Below, piece by piece: positions 1 through 7,710 of a DNA stretch of 64,000 bases (positions within the stretch are counted from its first letter, which is position 1; each line of letters starts with the position of its first letter). The notes under the pieces were generated by a model, which worked only from the letters and a program-made list of their open reading frames with translations, ran no database searches and had not been told where the DNA came from. The DNA is from JBICHN01 sp043101845 (lineage in GTDB: Bacteria > Planctomycetota > Phycisphaerae > Phycisphaerales > UBA5793), in the NCBI GenBank assembly GCA_043101845.1, contig JBICHN010000011.1, positions 310,001 through 374,000 of the forward strand, written 5' to 3'. Both the position numbers and the translations under genes were made by a program.

Positions 1-112
1 CGAGGATGAAGCCGACGATAAGACCTGCGGTGAAGAGGGCGACCGCCAAGAGCAATGGAACGAGCACACTGCTCCGGCGAACGGTTGAGGTACCACGATT
101 ACGAATGGACAT
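1..112 (-). CDS. Partial N-terminus of a membrane-anchored or exported protein
   Basis: Only the first 37 codons are inside the window; the gene continues off the left edge. The visible peptide begins MSIRNRGTSTVRRSSV and runs into a hydrophobic stretch (about residues 16-37, rich in Leu, Val, Ala and Ile). That is a signal peptide or single membrane anchor behind a short basic N-terminus. A GGAGG ribosome binding site lies 12 bases before the ATG. Nothing of the mature domain is visible, so no function can be given. Confidence 0.6.
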   Translation of the reverse strand, partial: MSIRNRGTSTVRRSSVLVPLLLAVALFTAGLIVGFIL

Positions 113-174
113 GCGAGAAACCTACCTCCGGTCATTCTAGCTCTACTGGCGCCGGTGGACTTCGGGCGAGCAGG

Positions 175-200
175 CCCCGCATTCGCATGCGGGGTTTTTT
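175..200 (+). terminator. Terminator-like hairpin repeat, copy 1
   Basis: A perfect 8-bp stem CCCCGCAT/ATGCGGGG closes a TCGC loop and is followed at once by six T. It has the form of a Rho-independent terminator for plus-strand transcription, but both flanking genes are on the minus strand. Confidence 0.6.
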
Positions 201-450
201 CGGAGATTCGCGGGCTCGTCTCCGGCGGGCGTGGATGTGTGTTGGGGTTTCGCGCGCTGCGTTGCGGGATGCGGGGCGTTTGGATTTCCGGCGGATCACC
301 CTCCCCTGGCCCCTCCCTCGAGGGAGGGGGGTTGGGAGGAGTGGCACGAAGGCACGGGGGCACCGAGGGGGAGAGGGAGCGGAGATTTCAGATCTGAGAT
401 TTGAAATTTGAGAGGGCGGAATGGGCGCTGGGCGCCTTCGGGCGGGCAGG

Positions 451-477
451 CCCCGCGTTGGTATGCGGCGTTTTTTT
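451..477 (+). terminator. Terminator-like hairpin repeat, copy 2 (degenerate)
   Basis: Same element as at 175-200, but the arms carry mismatches (CCCCGCGT against ATGCGGCG). A run of seven T follows. The leader sequence before it is conserved, so this is a decayed copy rather than an independent hairpin. Confidence 0.45.
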
Positions 478-611
478 CGTGTGGGTGGGAAGGCACGGGG
501 GCACGGGGGCACGGAGGGGCGGAGGCACGGAGGGAGGAGAGGCGGATTTGTGATTTGAGATTTGAGATTTGAGAGGGCGCAATGGGCGCCGGTGGACTTC
601 GGGCGAGCAGG

Positions 612-637
612 CCCCGCATTGGTATGCGGGGTTTTTT
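612..637 (+). terminator. Terminator-like hairpin repeat, copy 3
   Basis: Perfect CCCCGCAT/ATGCGGGG stem, loop TGGT, then six T. The arms equal copies 1 and 4 while the loop differs (TGGT against TCGC). Confidence 0.6.
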
Positions 638-690
638 CTTTGGTGGGGATTGGTCGCGCAAGGGGCACTGGTGGACTCCCGGCGAGCAGG

Positions 691-716
691 CCCCGCATTC
701 GCATGCGGGGTTTTTT
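691..716 (+). terminator. Terminator-like hairpin repeat, copy 4
   Basis: Perfect 8-bp stem, TCGC loop, six T. It lies 25 bases beyond the 3' end of the minus-strand anion transporter gene, but its T-run is on the plus strand, so it would stop antisense transcription entering that gene rather than end the gene's own message. Confidence 0.6.
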
Positions 717-741
717 CGTTGGTGAGTCTGGTGTTGTCCGC

Positions 742-2331
742 TCAGCCGTAGAACGGGAGGACGATCGTGTACATCACGAGCATGATGAGGGCGACGCCGA
801 TGAGGTTCAGGATCAGGCCGGCGCGGCACATCTGGGCGATGGTGAGTTCGCCGGAGGCGAAGACGATCGCATTGGGCGGGGTTGCGACGGGCATCATGAA
901 GGCGCAGCTCGCGGCGAGGGCGACGGGGACGGTGAGCGTGAGCGGGCCGTAGTCGAGGCCGACCGAGACGGCGCCGAGGATCGGGAGGAAGGTCGCGGTC
1001 GTCGCGGTGTTGCTCGTGAGTTCGGTGAGAAACACGATCATGAGCGTGACGAGGAGCACGAGGAGCGGCGCCGGGAGTGACTCGGCGCCGGCGACCGCGT
1101 TCGCGATCCACGCGGCGACGCCGGTGTGGTCGATCGCGGTCGCGAGCGCGAGCCCGCCGCCGAAGAGGATGAGCACGCCCCAGGGAAGGCGGGTGGCCTG
1201 TTCCCAGGAGAGGACGAATACGCCTCGCTTCCAGTCGACGGGAAGGGCGAAGAGGACGACCGCGGCGAGGATCGCGATGCCCGCGTCGGAGAGGCCGGCG
1301 AGGGGCGCGAGTTCGCTCGGGAGTTCGAGTCGCGCGAGCCACGGGCGGAGCATCCAGAGGAACGCGGTCGTGAAGAAGACGGTCATGACCATGATCTCGG
1401 GTTTCGAGATCGGTCCGAGCGCGCGGAGCTGATCGCGGATGAGCGCGCGGCCGCCGGGGATCGCGTCGAGGCGCACGCGGAACGCGACGCGCGTGAGGAC
1501 GAACCAGGCGATCGGGAGAAAGAGGACGACGAGGGGAACGCCGATGGGCATCCAGCTCGCGAAGGAGAGTTCGACGCCGAGCGTTTCGCCGAGGTATTGC
1601 GCGAGGAAGGTGTTCGGCGGGGTTCCGATGAGCGTGCCGACGCCGCCGATCGACGCGGCGTAGGCGACGCCGAGGAGGAGCGCGATCGCGAAGGGGAAGG
1701 GTTGTCCTTCGGGCGGGAGGTGCGGCGAGTTCGAGGCGCGGAGTTCTTCGCGCACGAGTTCGATGACGCTCAGGGCGATGGGGAGCATCATGACGGCGGT
1801 CGCGGTGTTCGAGACCCACATGCTCAGGATGGCGCTCGCGATCATGAAGCCGGCGATGAGTCGGAGGGGTTGCACGCCGACGATGAGGATCGTGCGGAGG
1901 GCGATGCGTCGGTGGAGTCCCCAGCGTTCCATGGCGAGGGCGAGCATGAAGCCGCCCATGAAGAGGAAGATGAGGTCGTCGGCGTAGCGCGAGGCGACGG
2001 TGTCGATGCCGACCTCGCCGCGCGTGAGAAGAGGGATGAGCGCGAGGGGGAGGAGGGCGGTCGCGGGAATCGGGATCGCTTCGGTGATCCAGAGGATCGC
2101 CATGAGGGTTCCGACGGCGGCGACGACGCGTGCGGCGTGGGTGAGGCCGGCTTCGTCATTCGCGGCTGCGAGGAGTTCGCTTGTCGTTTCGTCGAGGCGC
2201 GGGGCGTCGGGGAGGATGAAGTAGACGAGGAGGGCGGCGAGGGGGGCGAGGAGGAGGCCGAGGCGGCGCGCGAGGGGGGTGGCGGGGGGTTTTGGTATTT
2301 CGGTTCGGGGTGTGGGGGGCGGGTCGGACAT
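742..2331 (-). CDS. SLC13/DASS-family anion:sodium symporter
   Basis: A 529-residue integral membrane protein with about 11-12 hydrophobic segments. It shows the paired Ser-Asn-Thr motifs typical of the divalent anion/sodium symporter (DASS, SLC13) family: WVSNTATAVMM in the first half and LTSNTATTATFLP in the second. Relatives import C4-dicarboxylates, citrate, sulfate or phosphate with sodium across the inner membrane; the substrate here cannot be told. I start at MSDPPPTPRTE because the reading frame farther upstream runs into the GGCACGG octamer tract and gives a Pro/Cys-rich peptide unlike a transporter N-terminus. No strong ribosome binding site is seen. The gene stands alone between two repeat-rich gaps. 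Confidence 0.85.
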   Translation of the reverse strand: MSDPPPTPRTEIPKPPATPLARRLGLLLAPLAALLVYFILPDAPRLDETTSELLAAANDEAGLTHAARVVAAVGTLMAILWITEAIPIPATALLPLALIPLLTRGEVGIDTVASRYADDLIFLFMGGFMLALAMERWGLHRRIALRTILIVGVQPLRLIAGFMIASAILSMWVSNTATAVMMLPIALSVIELVREELRASNSPHLPPEGQPFPFAIALLLGVAYAASIGGVGTLIGTPPNTFLAQYLGETLGVELSFASWMPIGVPLVVLFLPIAWFVLTRVAFRVRLDAIPGGRALIRDQLRALGPISKPEIMVMTVFFTTAFLWMLRPWLARLELPSELAPLAGLSDAGIAILAAVVLFALPVDWKRGVFVLSWEQATRLPWGVLILFGGGLALATAIDHTGVAAWIANAVAGAESLPAPLLVLLVTLMIVFLTELTSNTATTATFLPILGAVSVGLDYGPLTLTVPVALAASCAFMMPVATPPNAIVFASGELTIAQMCRAGLILNLIGVALIMLVMYTIVLPFYG

Positions 2332-2620
2332 GGGGTTTCTATGAAGGCACGGAGGCACGGTGGCACGGAGGCACGAAGGCACGGGGGCACGAAGGGGCGG
2401 AGGGGGGCGGAGGGGAGAAGGGGAGATTTGAAATTCGGGATTTGAAATTTGAGAATCGGACGGAACTGGGGGAGCGGAGATTTGAGATTTGGGACGAGGG
2501 TTTGTTGCGCCGCGTTGCGGGCGCCGGCCACTTTCTACTTTGGCGGTTCACCCTCCCCCGGCCCCTCCCTCGGAGGGAGGGGAGTTGGGAGCGGAGAGGG
2601 ACGGGGAGAACGCGGTTCGA
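2332..2620. repeat. Intergenic octamer and heptad repeat tracts
   Basis: This gap holds about six successive GGCACGG-type octamers (about 2343-2395), two GATTTGA-type tracts (about 2424-2455 and 2475-2492) and a GC-rich palindrome CCCCTCCCT-CGG-AGGGAGGGG at 2562-2582. The palindrome matches the one at 311-328, including the flanking TCACCCTCCCC leader. The same three repeat types build the 113-741 gap, so the two regions are related. I see no gene. Confidence 0.7.
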
Positions 2621-4729
2621 TTATTCGACGAGGTCGATGGGGTCGGGGTGGTCGGGGCGGCGTTTGGGCTCGAATCCCATTGAGGTTCCGAGTCGTTCGC
2701 GGGCTTCGAGGTCGCGGAGATCGCGTTCGCGGTCGCGTTCGCGTTGGTGTTCATCGTCGTCGGGTTCTTCGTGGTCATGCGCGCGGTCGACTTCGCGGCG
2801 GAGGGCGGCGGCCTGGTCGTCGGGTCCGGCGGCGAGGCGCGCGTGGCGTCGGGCGGTGAGGCGCGCGGCGATGAAGAAGCCGATCGCGATGACGAGGTAC
2901 GCGGCGGTGAAGCTCCACGCCGGGTAGCGCGTCGCGGTGTCGGGGAGCGCGCGGCCAGGGATCGGGAGAAGGTAGTAGATCGTGTTGCCGTCGATCGCGA
3001 AGGCGTGGATGACGCCGAGCGCGCTCAGCGCGGCGCCGCCGAGCGCCCACCACGCGGCGACGGCCCATTTGCGTTCGATGATCCACGCGATGAGGGCGGC
3101 CCAGATCATGGCGATGAGAAGCAGGCCGCGCTCGAGTCGGATGAAGCCGAGGATGGAGTAGCCGCCCCACGCGGAGACGATCGGATCGCGCGCGTCGAGT
3201 TGTTCCTGGAGCGTGGTGAGGCGCGGGGCGGGCGGAATGGTGTCGGCGACGGCGGCTTCGTCGAGCGCGGGTGATTCTTCGGGCACGGTTGGTTCGTCGG
3301 GCGCGGCGCCAGGCGCGTCGTTGATTGCATCTTCGAGCGCGGGTGATTCGTCGGGCGAATCGAGGGTCGGATCCGTCGTCGAATCGGTTTCGACGATGGG
3401 TGTGTTGTTCGCGAGCGCGTTCGGGTCGTCGTCGACGAGGCGCAGGGAGGAGTAAGGCGCCATGGCGATCATGACGATGAGTCCGGCGATGGCGGGGATG
3501 AGCCCGATGGCGACGGCGCCGCCGTGCTCGGGCGGTGAGGCGTTGAAGGCCTGGGCGGTCATGATGGCGCCGATCCAGAGGAGGATCGCGGCGCCGGCGG
3601 CGATGGGGATGACCCCTTCGAGGGTGAGCGCGAGGCCGGTGAGGCAGATCGCGGCGATCGCGAACGCGTTGAGCAGGCTGTACGCCCATCCGGCGCCGAG
3701 CGCCTTCCAGCCGGGGTGGCCGATGTAGATCGTCGTCGGGAAGCAGCTGCCGAGGAAGCCGCCGGCGATCGAGCCGATGCCGTTCACCATGAGCGAGGGC
3801 GCCGGGTCGTATTCATCGCCGGATGCGGCGGCGCTCTCGAGGTTCTGGAGCGAGCCGACGAGGTTGAAGAGGCCCATGGGAATGATGACGCCGAGCCAGG
3901 CGATCCACTCGCCGCTCGTGAACGCGCCGACGATGAGCGGCCAGACGACGCGCGGGTCGGGCCAGTAGAAACCGGCGTGGTCGACGCTGTCGCGCACCGC
4001 GGAGGGCGCGCGGAGGTTGCGCCCGTCGTCGAGCGTCCAGCCGAGTCCGGGCAGGTCGTGCGCGTAGGTGAGGACCCAGGCGAGCGCGGCGCCGACGAGG
4101 ATCGCGACGAGTCCGGCGGGGAGACCGAGCGGCATGCGCGCCCGGCCGTAGTAGCCGGCGAAGAGGATCGCGAGAGGGATGAAGCCGATGAGCGGGTCGG
4201 CGGTGATGCGGACGACGAAGTCCATGGCGATGAAGGTGATCGCGATGCCGGCGAGGGCGGAGAGGAGCGCGGCGCGCGGCGTGACGGCGCGGATCCATCG
4301 CGCGAAGAAGGCGCCGAAGAACTCGATGAAGCCGCTGCCGATGCAGGCGATCATGCCGGCGGCGTAGGCGGCGTCCCACGAGCCGGTCTGCGCTTTGACG
4401 GGAATCATGATGAAGAAGAGGTAGGCGAAGACGCTCGGCGTGTTGATGCCGTAGGGGAGCGCGGTGGCGCGGCGTTCGTCGCGGCGCGAGGCCCACCAGG
4501 CCTGGAGGGCGTAGTAGAGGTTGCCGAGGATGACACTCACGCCGACGGCGGGGATGATCTGTCCGAGGAGGGTGGCGCCGTCGTCGTCGATGAGCGCGCC
4601 GACGAGGGCGACGATGACGAGGAGCTGGACGAGGTTGTCGACGAGGAGGCCGAAGGCGCCGTCGATGTCGCCGCCGAGTTTGCGTCCGAAGGAGGCGTGG
4701 TGGTCGATGCCGACGGGGGTCGTCGCCAT
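2621..4729 (-). CDS. NCS2-like (xanthine/uracil/adenine-type) permease with acidic linker
   Basis: A 702-residue membrane protein. Residues 1-430 hold about ten to twelve transmembrane segments with features of nucleobase:cation symporter-2 permeases, such as ALPYGINTPSVFAY near the N-terminus and a GIGSIAGGFLGSCFPTT stretch. NCS2 proteins move purines, pyrimidines or ascorbate with H+ or Na+; the substrate here is unknown. Residues about 430-515 are an Asp/Glu/Pro/Thr-rich linker without hydrophobic segments, followed by about four more membrane segments and a basic tail with many Arg and Asp. The family is usually 400-550 residues, so linker and tail are extra. The start MATTPVGIDHH has GGAG nine bases upstream; a longer reading of 51 residues is possible but unsupported. 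Confidence 0.7.
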   Translation of the reverse strand: MATTPVGIDHHASFGRKLGGDIDGAFGLLVDNLVQLLVIVALVGALIDDDGATLLGQIIPAVGVSVILGNLYYALQAWWASRRDERRATALPYGINTPSVFAYLFFIMIPVKAQTGSWDAAYAAGMIACIGSGFIEFFGAFFARWIRAVTPRAALLSALAGIAITFIAMDFVVRITADPLIGFIPLAILFAGYYGRARMPLGLPAGLVAILVGAALAWVLTYAHDLPGLGWTLDDGRNLRAPSAVRDSVDHAGFYWPDPRVVWPLIVGAFTSGEWIAWLGVIIPMGLFNLVGSLQNLESAAASGDEYDPAPSLMVNGIGSIAGGFLGSCFPTTIYIGHPGWKALGAGWAYSLLNAFAIAAICLTGLALTLEGVIPIAAGAAILLWIGAIMTAQAFNASPPEHGGAVAIGLIPAIAGLIVMIAMAPYSSLRLVDDDPNALANNTPIVETDSTTDPTLDSPDESPALEDAINDAPGAAPDEPTVPEESPALDEAAVADTIPPAPRLTTLQEQLDARDPIVSAWGGYSILGFIRLERGLLLIAMIWAALIAWIIERKWAVAAWWALGGAALSALGVIHAFAIDGNTIYYLLPIPGRALPDTATRYPAWSFTAAYLVIAIGFFIAARLTARRHARLAAGPDDQAAALRREVDRAHDHEEPDDDEHQRERDRERDLRDLEARERLGTSMGFEPKRRPDHPDPIDLVE

Positions 4730-4910
4730 GGGTGCGGTGCTCCAGTGGTGTTCGTTCGCGTGTTCGAGTGAGCGAGCAAGCGCGCGAGCGTGAGGGAGGC
4801 GCGGCGGGCGGGCCGCGCGTCGGGATTCATCGACCGCCGTCGAGTCGGGCGTCATCGTACCGCGCGTCGCGTTTCGCCGCACGGGGAGACGCGGCGTAGG
4901 ATCGCGGACG

Positions 4911-5366
4911 ATGGCGAAGAAACGGGCGAGACCGCTGGCGCTGGGGGTGATTCGTCGCGAGCGCGATGGCGCGATGCTCGTGTCGCGCGGTCACGACGAG
5001 GCGACGGGCGAGGAGTTCTTTCGTCCGCTCGGCGGGGCGGTCGAGTTTCAGGAGTCGAGCGCCGAGGCGCTCCGCCGTGAGTTTCTCGAGGAGATCGACG
5101 CGACGCTCGACGGAGTTCGACTGCTCGGCGTGCTCGAGAACATCTTCACCTACCACGGCAAGCCGAAGCACGAGATCGTGTTCGTGTACGAGGCGCGGTT
5201 CGCGGACCGCCGGTTGTACGAGCGCGAGTCGTTCGAGGTGATCGAGGGCGGCGGGCCCTGGCGGACGGCGGTGTGGCGGCCGGTCGACTCGTTCGAGGCG
5301 GAGGGCGCGGCGGCGCTCTATCCGCAGGGGCTGCGCGAGTTGTTGCGGCGGTCGGCGTCGCGTTGA
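4911..5366 (+). CDS. Nudix hydrolase
   Basis: A 151-residue protein that would hydrolyse a nucleoside diphosphate linked to another group. The Nudix box spans residues 42-64 (G-x5-E-x7-REFLEEIDA): Gly42, Glu48, Arg56, Glu57, Glu60 and Glu61 match the signature, but the usual Gly near its end is Asp63. That still leaves the metal-binding Glu residues intact. The rest (WRPVDSF, LYPQGLRELL) resembles small stand-alone Nudix proteins whose substrate cannot be predicted. It diverges from the permease gene and lies 39 bases before rsmD on the same strand, so the two are probably co-transcribed. Confidence 0.85.
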   Translation: MAKKRARPLALGVIRRERDGAMLVSRGHDEATGEEFFRPLGGAVEFQESSAEALRREFLEEIDATLDGVRLLGVLENIFTYHGKPKHEIVFVYEARFADRRLYERESFEVIEGGGPWRTAVWRPVDSFEAEGAAALYPQGLRELLRRSASR

Positions 5367-5405
5367 ACGCGCGCGGGGCCGCGGCGGCGCTACGCTTGGG
5401 ACGCC

Positions 5406-6035
5406 ATGCGCATCATCGCCGGTCAATACAAGAGTCGTCGCATTCTGCCGCCGCCCGACGCGAAGACGCGTCCGATCACCGATCGGGTGAAGGAGGCGCT
5501 CTTCAATCATCTGCGCGGGCGGACGGAGGGGGCGCATGTCGTCGATCTGTTCAGCGGGACGGGGAGCGTGGGGCTCGAGGCGCTCAGTCGTGGCGCCGCG
5601 CGCGTGCTCTTCGTCGAGAAGAGTCGTCCGGCGTCGAACCTGCTCAAGCGGAACATCGAGTCGCTCGGCGCCGGGGATGAGTGCGCCGTGTATGTGGGTG
5701 ATGCGCTCGGGCCGGCGTGGCTCGCGCGGGCGCCGCGGCCGATCGATCTCGTGTTCTGCGATCCGCCGTATGAGTTGATGACGAACCCGCGGACGGCGAA
5801 GCTCGTGCTCGAAACGCTCGGCCGGCTCGCAGCGGCGGATGAGGTGTTGCGCGAGGATGCGATGCTCGTGTTGCGCACGCCGTGGCCGGTGCGGGCGTGG
5901 GTGTCGAAGGCGGAGCTCGAAGCGGGCGCGAAGCCGTCGCCCGAAGTCGACCTGAGTCACCCGGCGCTCGAGGGCCCGGAGACGCGGGTGTACAACCAGA
6001 TGGCGTTGAACTTCTATCAGCCGGCGGCGCGGTAG
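5406..6035 (+). CDS. rsmD: 16S rRNA (guanine-966 N2)-methyltransferase RsmD
   Basis: A 209-residue class I SAM methyltransferase. The N-terminus MRIIAGQYKSRRI and PITDRVKEALFNHL are the RsmD hallmark. The SAM-binding motif is VVDLFSGTGSVGLEALSRG (about residues 45-63) and the catalytic NPPY-type motif appears as CDPPYELM (about residue 118). RsmD methylates G966 of 16S rRNA in the 30S subunit. Length fits the family (about 190-210). The ATG is the only good start and sits just after the Nudix gene. The 3' end converges on egtD across a repeat-rich gap. Confidence 0.92.
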   Translation: MRIIAGQYKSRRILPPPDAKTRPITDRVKEALFNHLRGRTEGAHVVDLFSGTGSVGLEALSRGAARVLFVEKSRPASNLLKRNIESLGAGDECAVYVGDALGPAWLARAPRPIDLVFCDPPYELMTNPRTAKLVLETLGRLAAADEVLREDAMLVLRTPWPVRAWVSKAELEAGAKPSPEVDLSHPALEGPETRVYNQMALNFYQPAAR

Positions 6036-6146
6036 GTCGGGCTTCCCGGGTGGCTGTGGCTGAGGTTCGGGGAAGCCACAGGTGGGACGGTGGTCGGGGC
6101 GGAAGATTTGAAATCTGAGATTTGAGATTTGAGATCGACGCGATAG

Positions 6147-6164
6147 GTCAGGCTGTTGCCTGAC
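6147..6164. repeat. Tetraloop hairpin, CA/TG arm variant, copy 1
   Basis: GTCAGGC-TGTT-GCCTGAC: a perfect 7-bp stem and a 4-base loop. The flanks TAG before and GGTTGG after are shared with the copy at 6578-6595. Confidence 0.65.
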
Positions 6165-6233
6165 GGTTGGGCGCATGGTTGCACGCGCGCGGTCCGATCA
6201 ACACGAACGCCGCTCGACTGCGAACGCACAACC

Positions 6234-6251
6234 GTTCGGCAAGAGCCGAAC
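6234..6251. repeat. Tetraloop hairpin, TC/GA arm variant, reverse copy
   Basis: GTTCGGC-AAGA-GCCGAAC: a perfect 7-bp stem. Read on the other strand it aligns with the 6147-6164 element, flanks included, but two stem positions differ and their partners differ to match. Confidence 0.65.
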
Positions 6252-6577
6252 CTACGAACCCCAACCCTGTGTGTTACTGCCTTCCGGGCCGTGGAAATGA
6301 AACGGGAGTGTGTGTGACGACGGAAGCGCTCGCGAACTCGCGCGCCGTTCGCCGCTCCGCACTGCCGGCACGGCAGTGGCACACCGGGTCAGTCTTCGTC
6401 ACGGACTCGCTCGTTCCATTGGCTGTGGGTTCCGCTGCGCTTCAACCACAGCCACCCGCTCGTAGTTCGCGCACCCCAGGGTGGCTGTGGATGAGGTTCG
6501 GGGAAGCCACAGGTCGGACGGCGCTCGAAGAAGGAGATCTAAAATCTGAGATCTGAAATTTGAGATTCATCGGGTAG

Positions 6578-6595
6578 GTCAGGCTATTGCCTGAC
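6578..6595. repeat. Tetraloop hairpin, CA/TG arm variant, copy 2
   Basis: GTCAGGC-TATT-GCCTGAC. The arms equal copy 1; the loop differs by one base. Confidence 0.65.
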
Positions 6596-6665
6596 GGTTG
6601 GCCGCCCGATCTCGCCCGGAACGACCGATCAATACCAACCCCGCCCGACCACGAACGCCCAATCC

Positions 6666-6681
6666 TTCGGCAAGAGCCGAA
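6666..6681. repeat. Tetraloop hairpin, TC/GA arm variant, second reverse copy
   Basis: TTCGGC-AAGA-GCCGAA, a 6-bp stem followed by CCTACC as in 6234-6251. A further degenerate copy (TTCGG/CCGAA) follows at about 6699-6717. Confidence 0.55.
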
Positions 6682-6735
6682 CCTACCGAGCCCTTCCGTT
6701 CGGTGTGAGCCGAAACTACAGACCGCCCCGCCCGG

Positions 6736-7710
6736 TCACGCCGTCATGAAGTGCACGCTGAAGAGCTTCTGCGGGTCGGTCCAGGTTGCGCCCGGCGTCC
6801 AGCCGGCGTCGCGGGCGAGGGCGTGGAACTCGTCGATCGTGTACTTGTACGAGCATTCGGTGCGGATGTATTCATCCGTTTCGAACGCGATGGCGTCGCC
6901 GTTGAGGCGCACGGTCTGGTCGCGTTCGCTCACGAGGCGCATTTCGACGCGGCCCTCGTCCTCGTTGTAGACCGCGCGATGCTCGAACGCGTCGAGGTCG
7001 AAGTTGGCGCCGAGCTCGCGGTTGATGTGGCGCAGGATGTTCAGGTTGAACTCGCGCGTGACGCCGTCGGGGTCGTCGTACGCGCGTTCGAGCACGGCGG
7101 GGTCCTTCTTGAGGTCGACGCCGATGAGCAGGCCGCCGCCGGACCCGGCGACGCGCGCCGCCCGGGCGAGGAACTGCTGCGCTTCGTCACGATGGAAATT
7201 CCCAATCGTCGATCCGGGGAAGAAGACGACGCGCCGTTCGGGTTGCGGATCGTCGATCGGCGGAATCTCGATCTTCTGCGTGTAGTCGCCGCAGATCGGG
7301 ATGACGCGGAGGTTCGGAAAGACCTCGGCGAGTTCGCGCACGCTCGCGTCGAGATGCTCGCGAGAGATCTCGATCGGAACGAGCGCGGCCGGATCGTCGA
7401 GATGCTCGAGCAGGAAGCGGGTCTTCATGCCGCTCCCGCTGCCGTATTCGATAAGCGCGCAGCGTCGTCCGCAGCGTTCGACGATGGCGTCGATGTTCGC
7501 GCGGAAGATCGACATCTCGGTGCGCGTCGGGTAGTACGCTTCGACTTCGCAGATCCGGTCGAAGAGCTCTGAGCCGCGCTGGTCGTAGAGGTATTTGCAG
7601 GGGAGCAGCTTCGGATCTTCCCGCAGCCCGTCGATGATTTCGGACATGAATCGGTCGCGGTCGGGTTGCAGGTCAATCGTTTCGGGGGCGTCGTTCTCGG
7701 GCGATGTCAT
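6736..7710 (-). CDS. egtD: L-histidine N-alpha-methyltransferase EgtD
   Basis: A 324-residue SAM-dependent enzyme that trimethylates histidine to hercynine, the first step of ergothioneine synthesis. The SAM motif LIEYGSGSGMKTRFLLEHL lies at residues 87-105. The EAYYPTRTE segment (57-65) and FFPGSTIGNF are characteristic of EgtD (DUF2260-type). Length equals the mycobacterial enzyme (about 321). I start at MTSPENDAPE because its ATG overlaps the egtB stop by four bases (ATGA), showing translational coupling; the longer upstream frame lies inside egtB. The last residues, LFSVHFMTA, are a typical EgtD end. Confidence 0.93.
   Translation of the reverse strand: MTSPENDAPETIDLQPDRDRFMSEIIDGLREDPKLLPCKYLYDQRGSELFDRICEVEAYYPTRTEMSIFRANIDAIVERCGRRCALIEYGSGSGMKTRFLLEHLDDPAALVPIEISREHLDASVRELAEVFPNLRVIPICGDYTQKIEIPPIDDPQPERRVVFFPGSTIGNFHRDEAQQFLARAARVAGSGGGLLIGVDLKKDPAVLERAYDDPDGVTREFNLNILRHINRELGANFDLDAFEHRAVYNEDEGRVEMRLVSERDQTVRLNGDAIAFETDEYIRTECSYKYTIDEFHALARDAGWTPGATWTDPQKLFSVHFMTA

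Larger units (their letters stand above)
113..741. repeat. Repeat-filled intergenic region with composite hairpin modules
   Basis: I see no gene in this 629-base gap. It holds four copies of a terminator-like hairpin (listed separately), each preceded by a conserved leader resembling GGTGGACTTCGGGCGAGCAGG. It also has a CCCTCCCTCGAGGGAGGG palindrome at 311-328, tracts of a GGCACGG-type octamer (about 343-365 and 486-520) and GATTTGA heptad tracts (about 389-412 and 544-572). The order octamer tract, heptad tract, GGGCG(G/C)AATGGGCGC, hairpin occurs twice in succession (about 352-477 and 480-637), so a composite unit has been duplicated. Confidence 0.75.
6036..6735. repeat. Convergent intergenic region with co-varying hairpins
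   Basis: No gene is seen in these 700 bases between the 3' ends of rsmD and egtD. The gap contains two GATTTGA tracts (about 6105-6135 and 6536-6565), a hairpin TGTGGCT/AGCCACA at 6055-6080 with a diverged relative at about 6482-6513, and an 8-bp dyad GGCTGTGG/CCACAGCC at about 6420-6453. It also holds at least four copies of a tetraloop hairpin of the form AGGT(C/T)(A/C)GGC-N4-GCC(T/G)(G/A)AC, listed separately. The block tract-hairpin-hairpin is duplicated (6105-6258 and 6536-6690). Confidence 0.7.

Noticed and set aside
2332..2382. N-terminal extension of the anion transporter into the octamer tract
   Set aside because: The extra 17 residues are encoded by the GGCACGG repeat and give a Pro/Cys/Arg peptide; the downstream ATG matches the family better.
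1126..2445. Plus-strand open frame antisense to the anion transporter
   Set aside because: Glu/Gly/Arg/Asp-rich composition typical of antisense reading of GC-rich transporter genes; the minus strand has a clear DASS protein.
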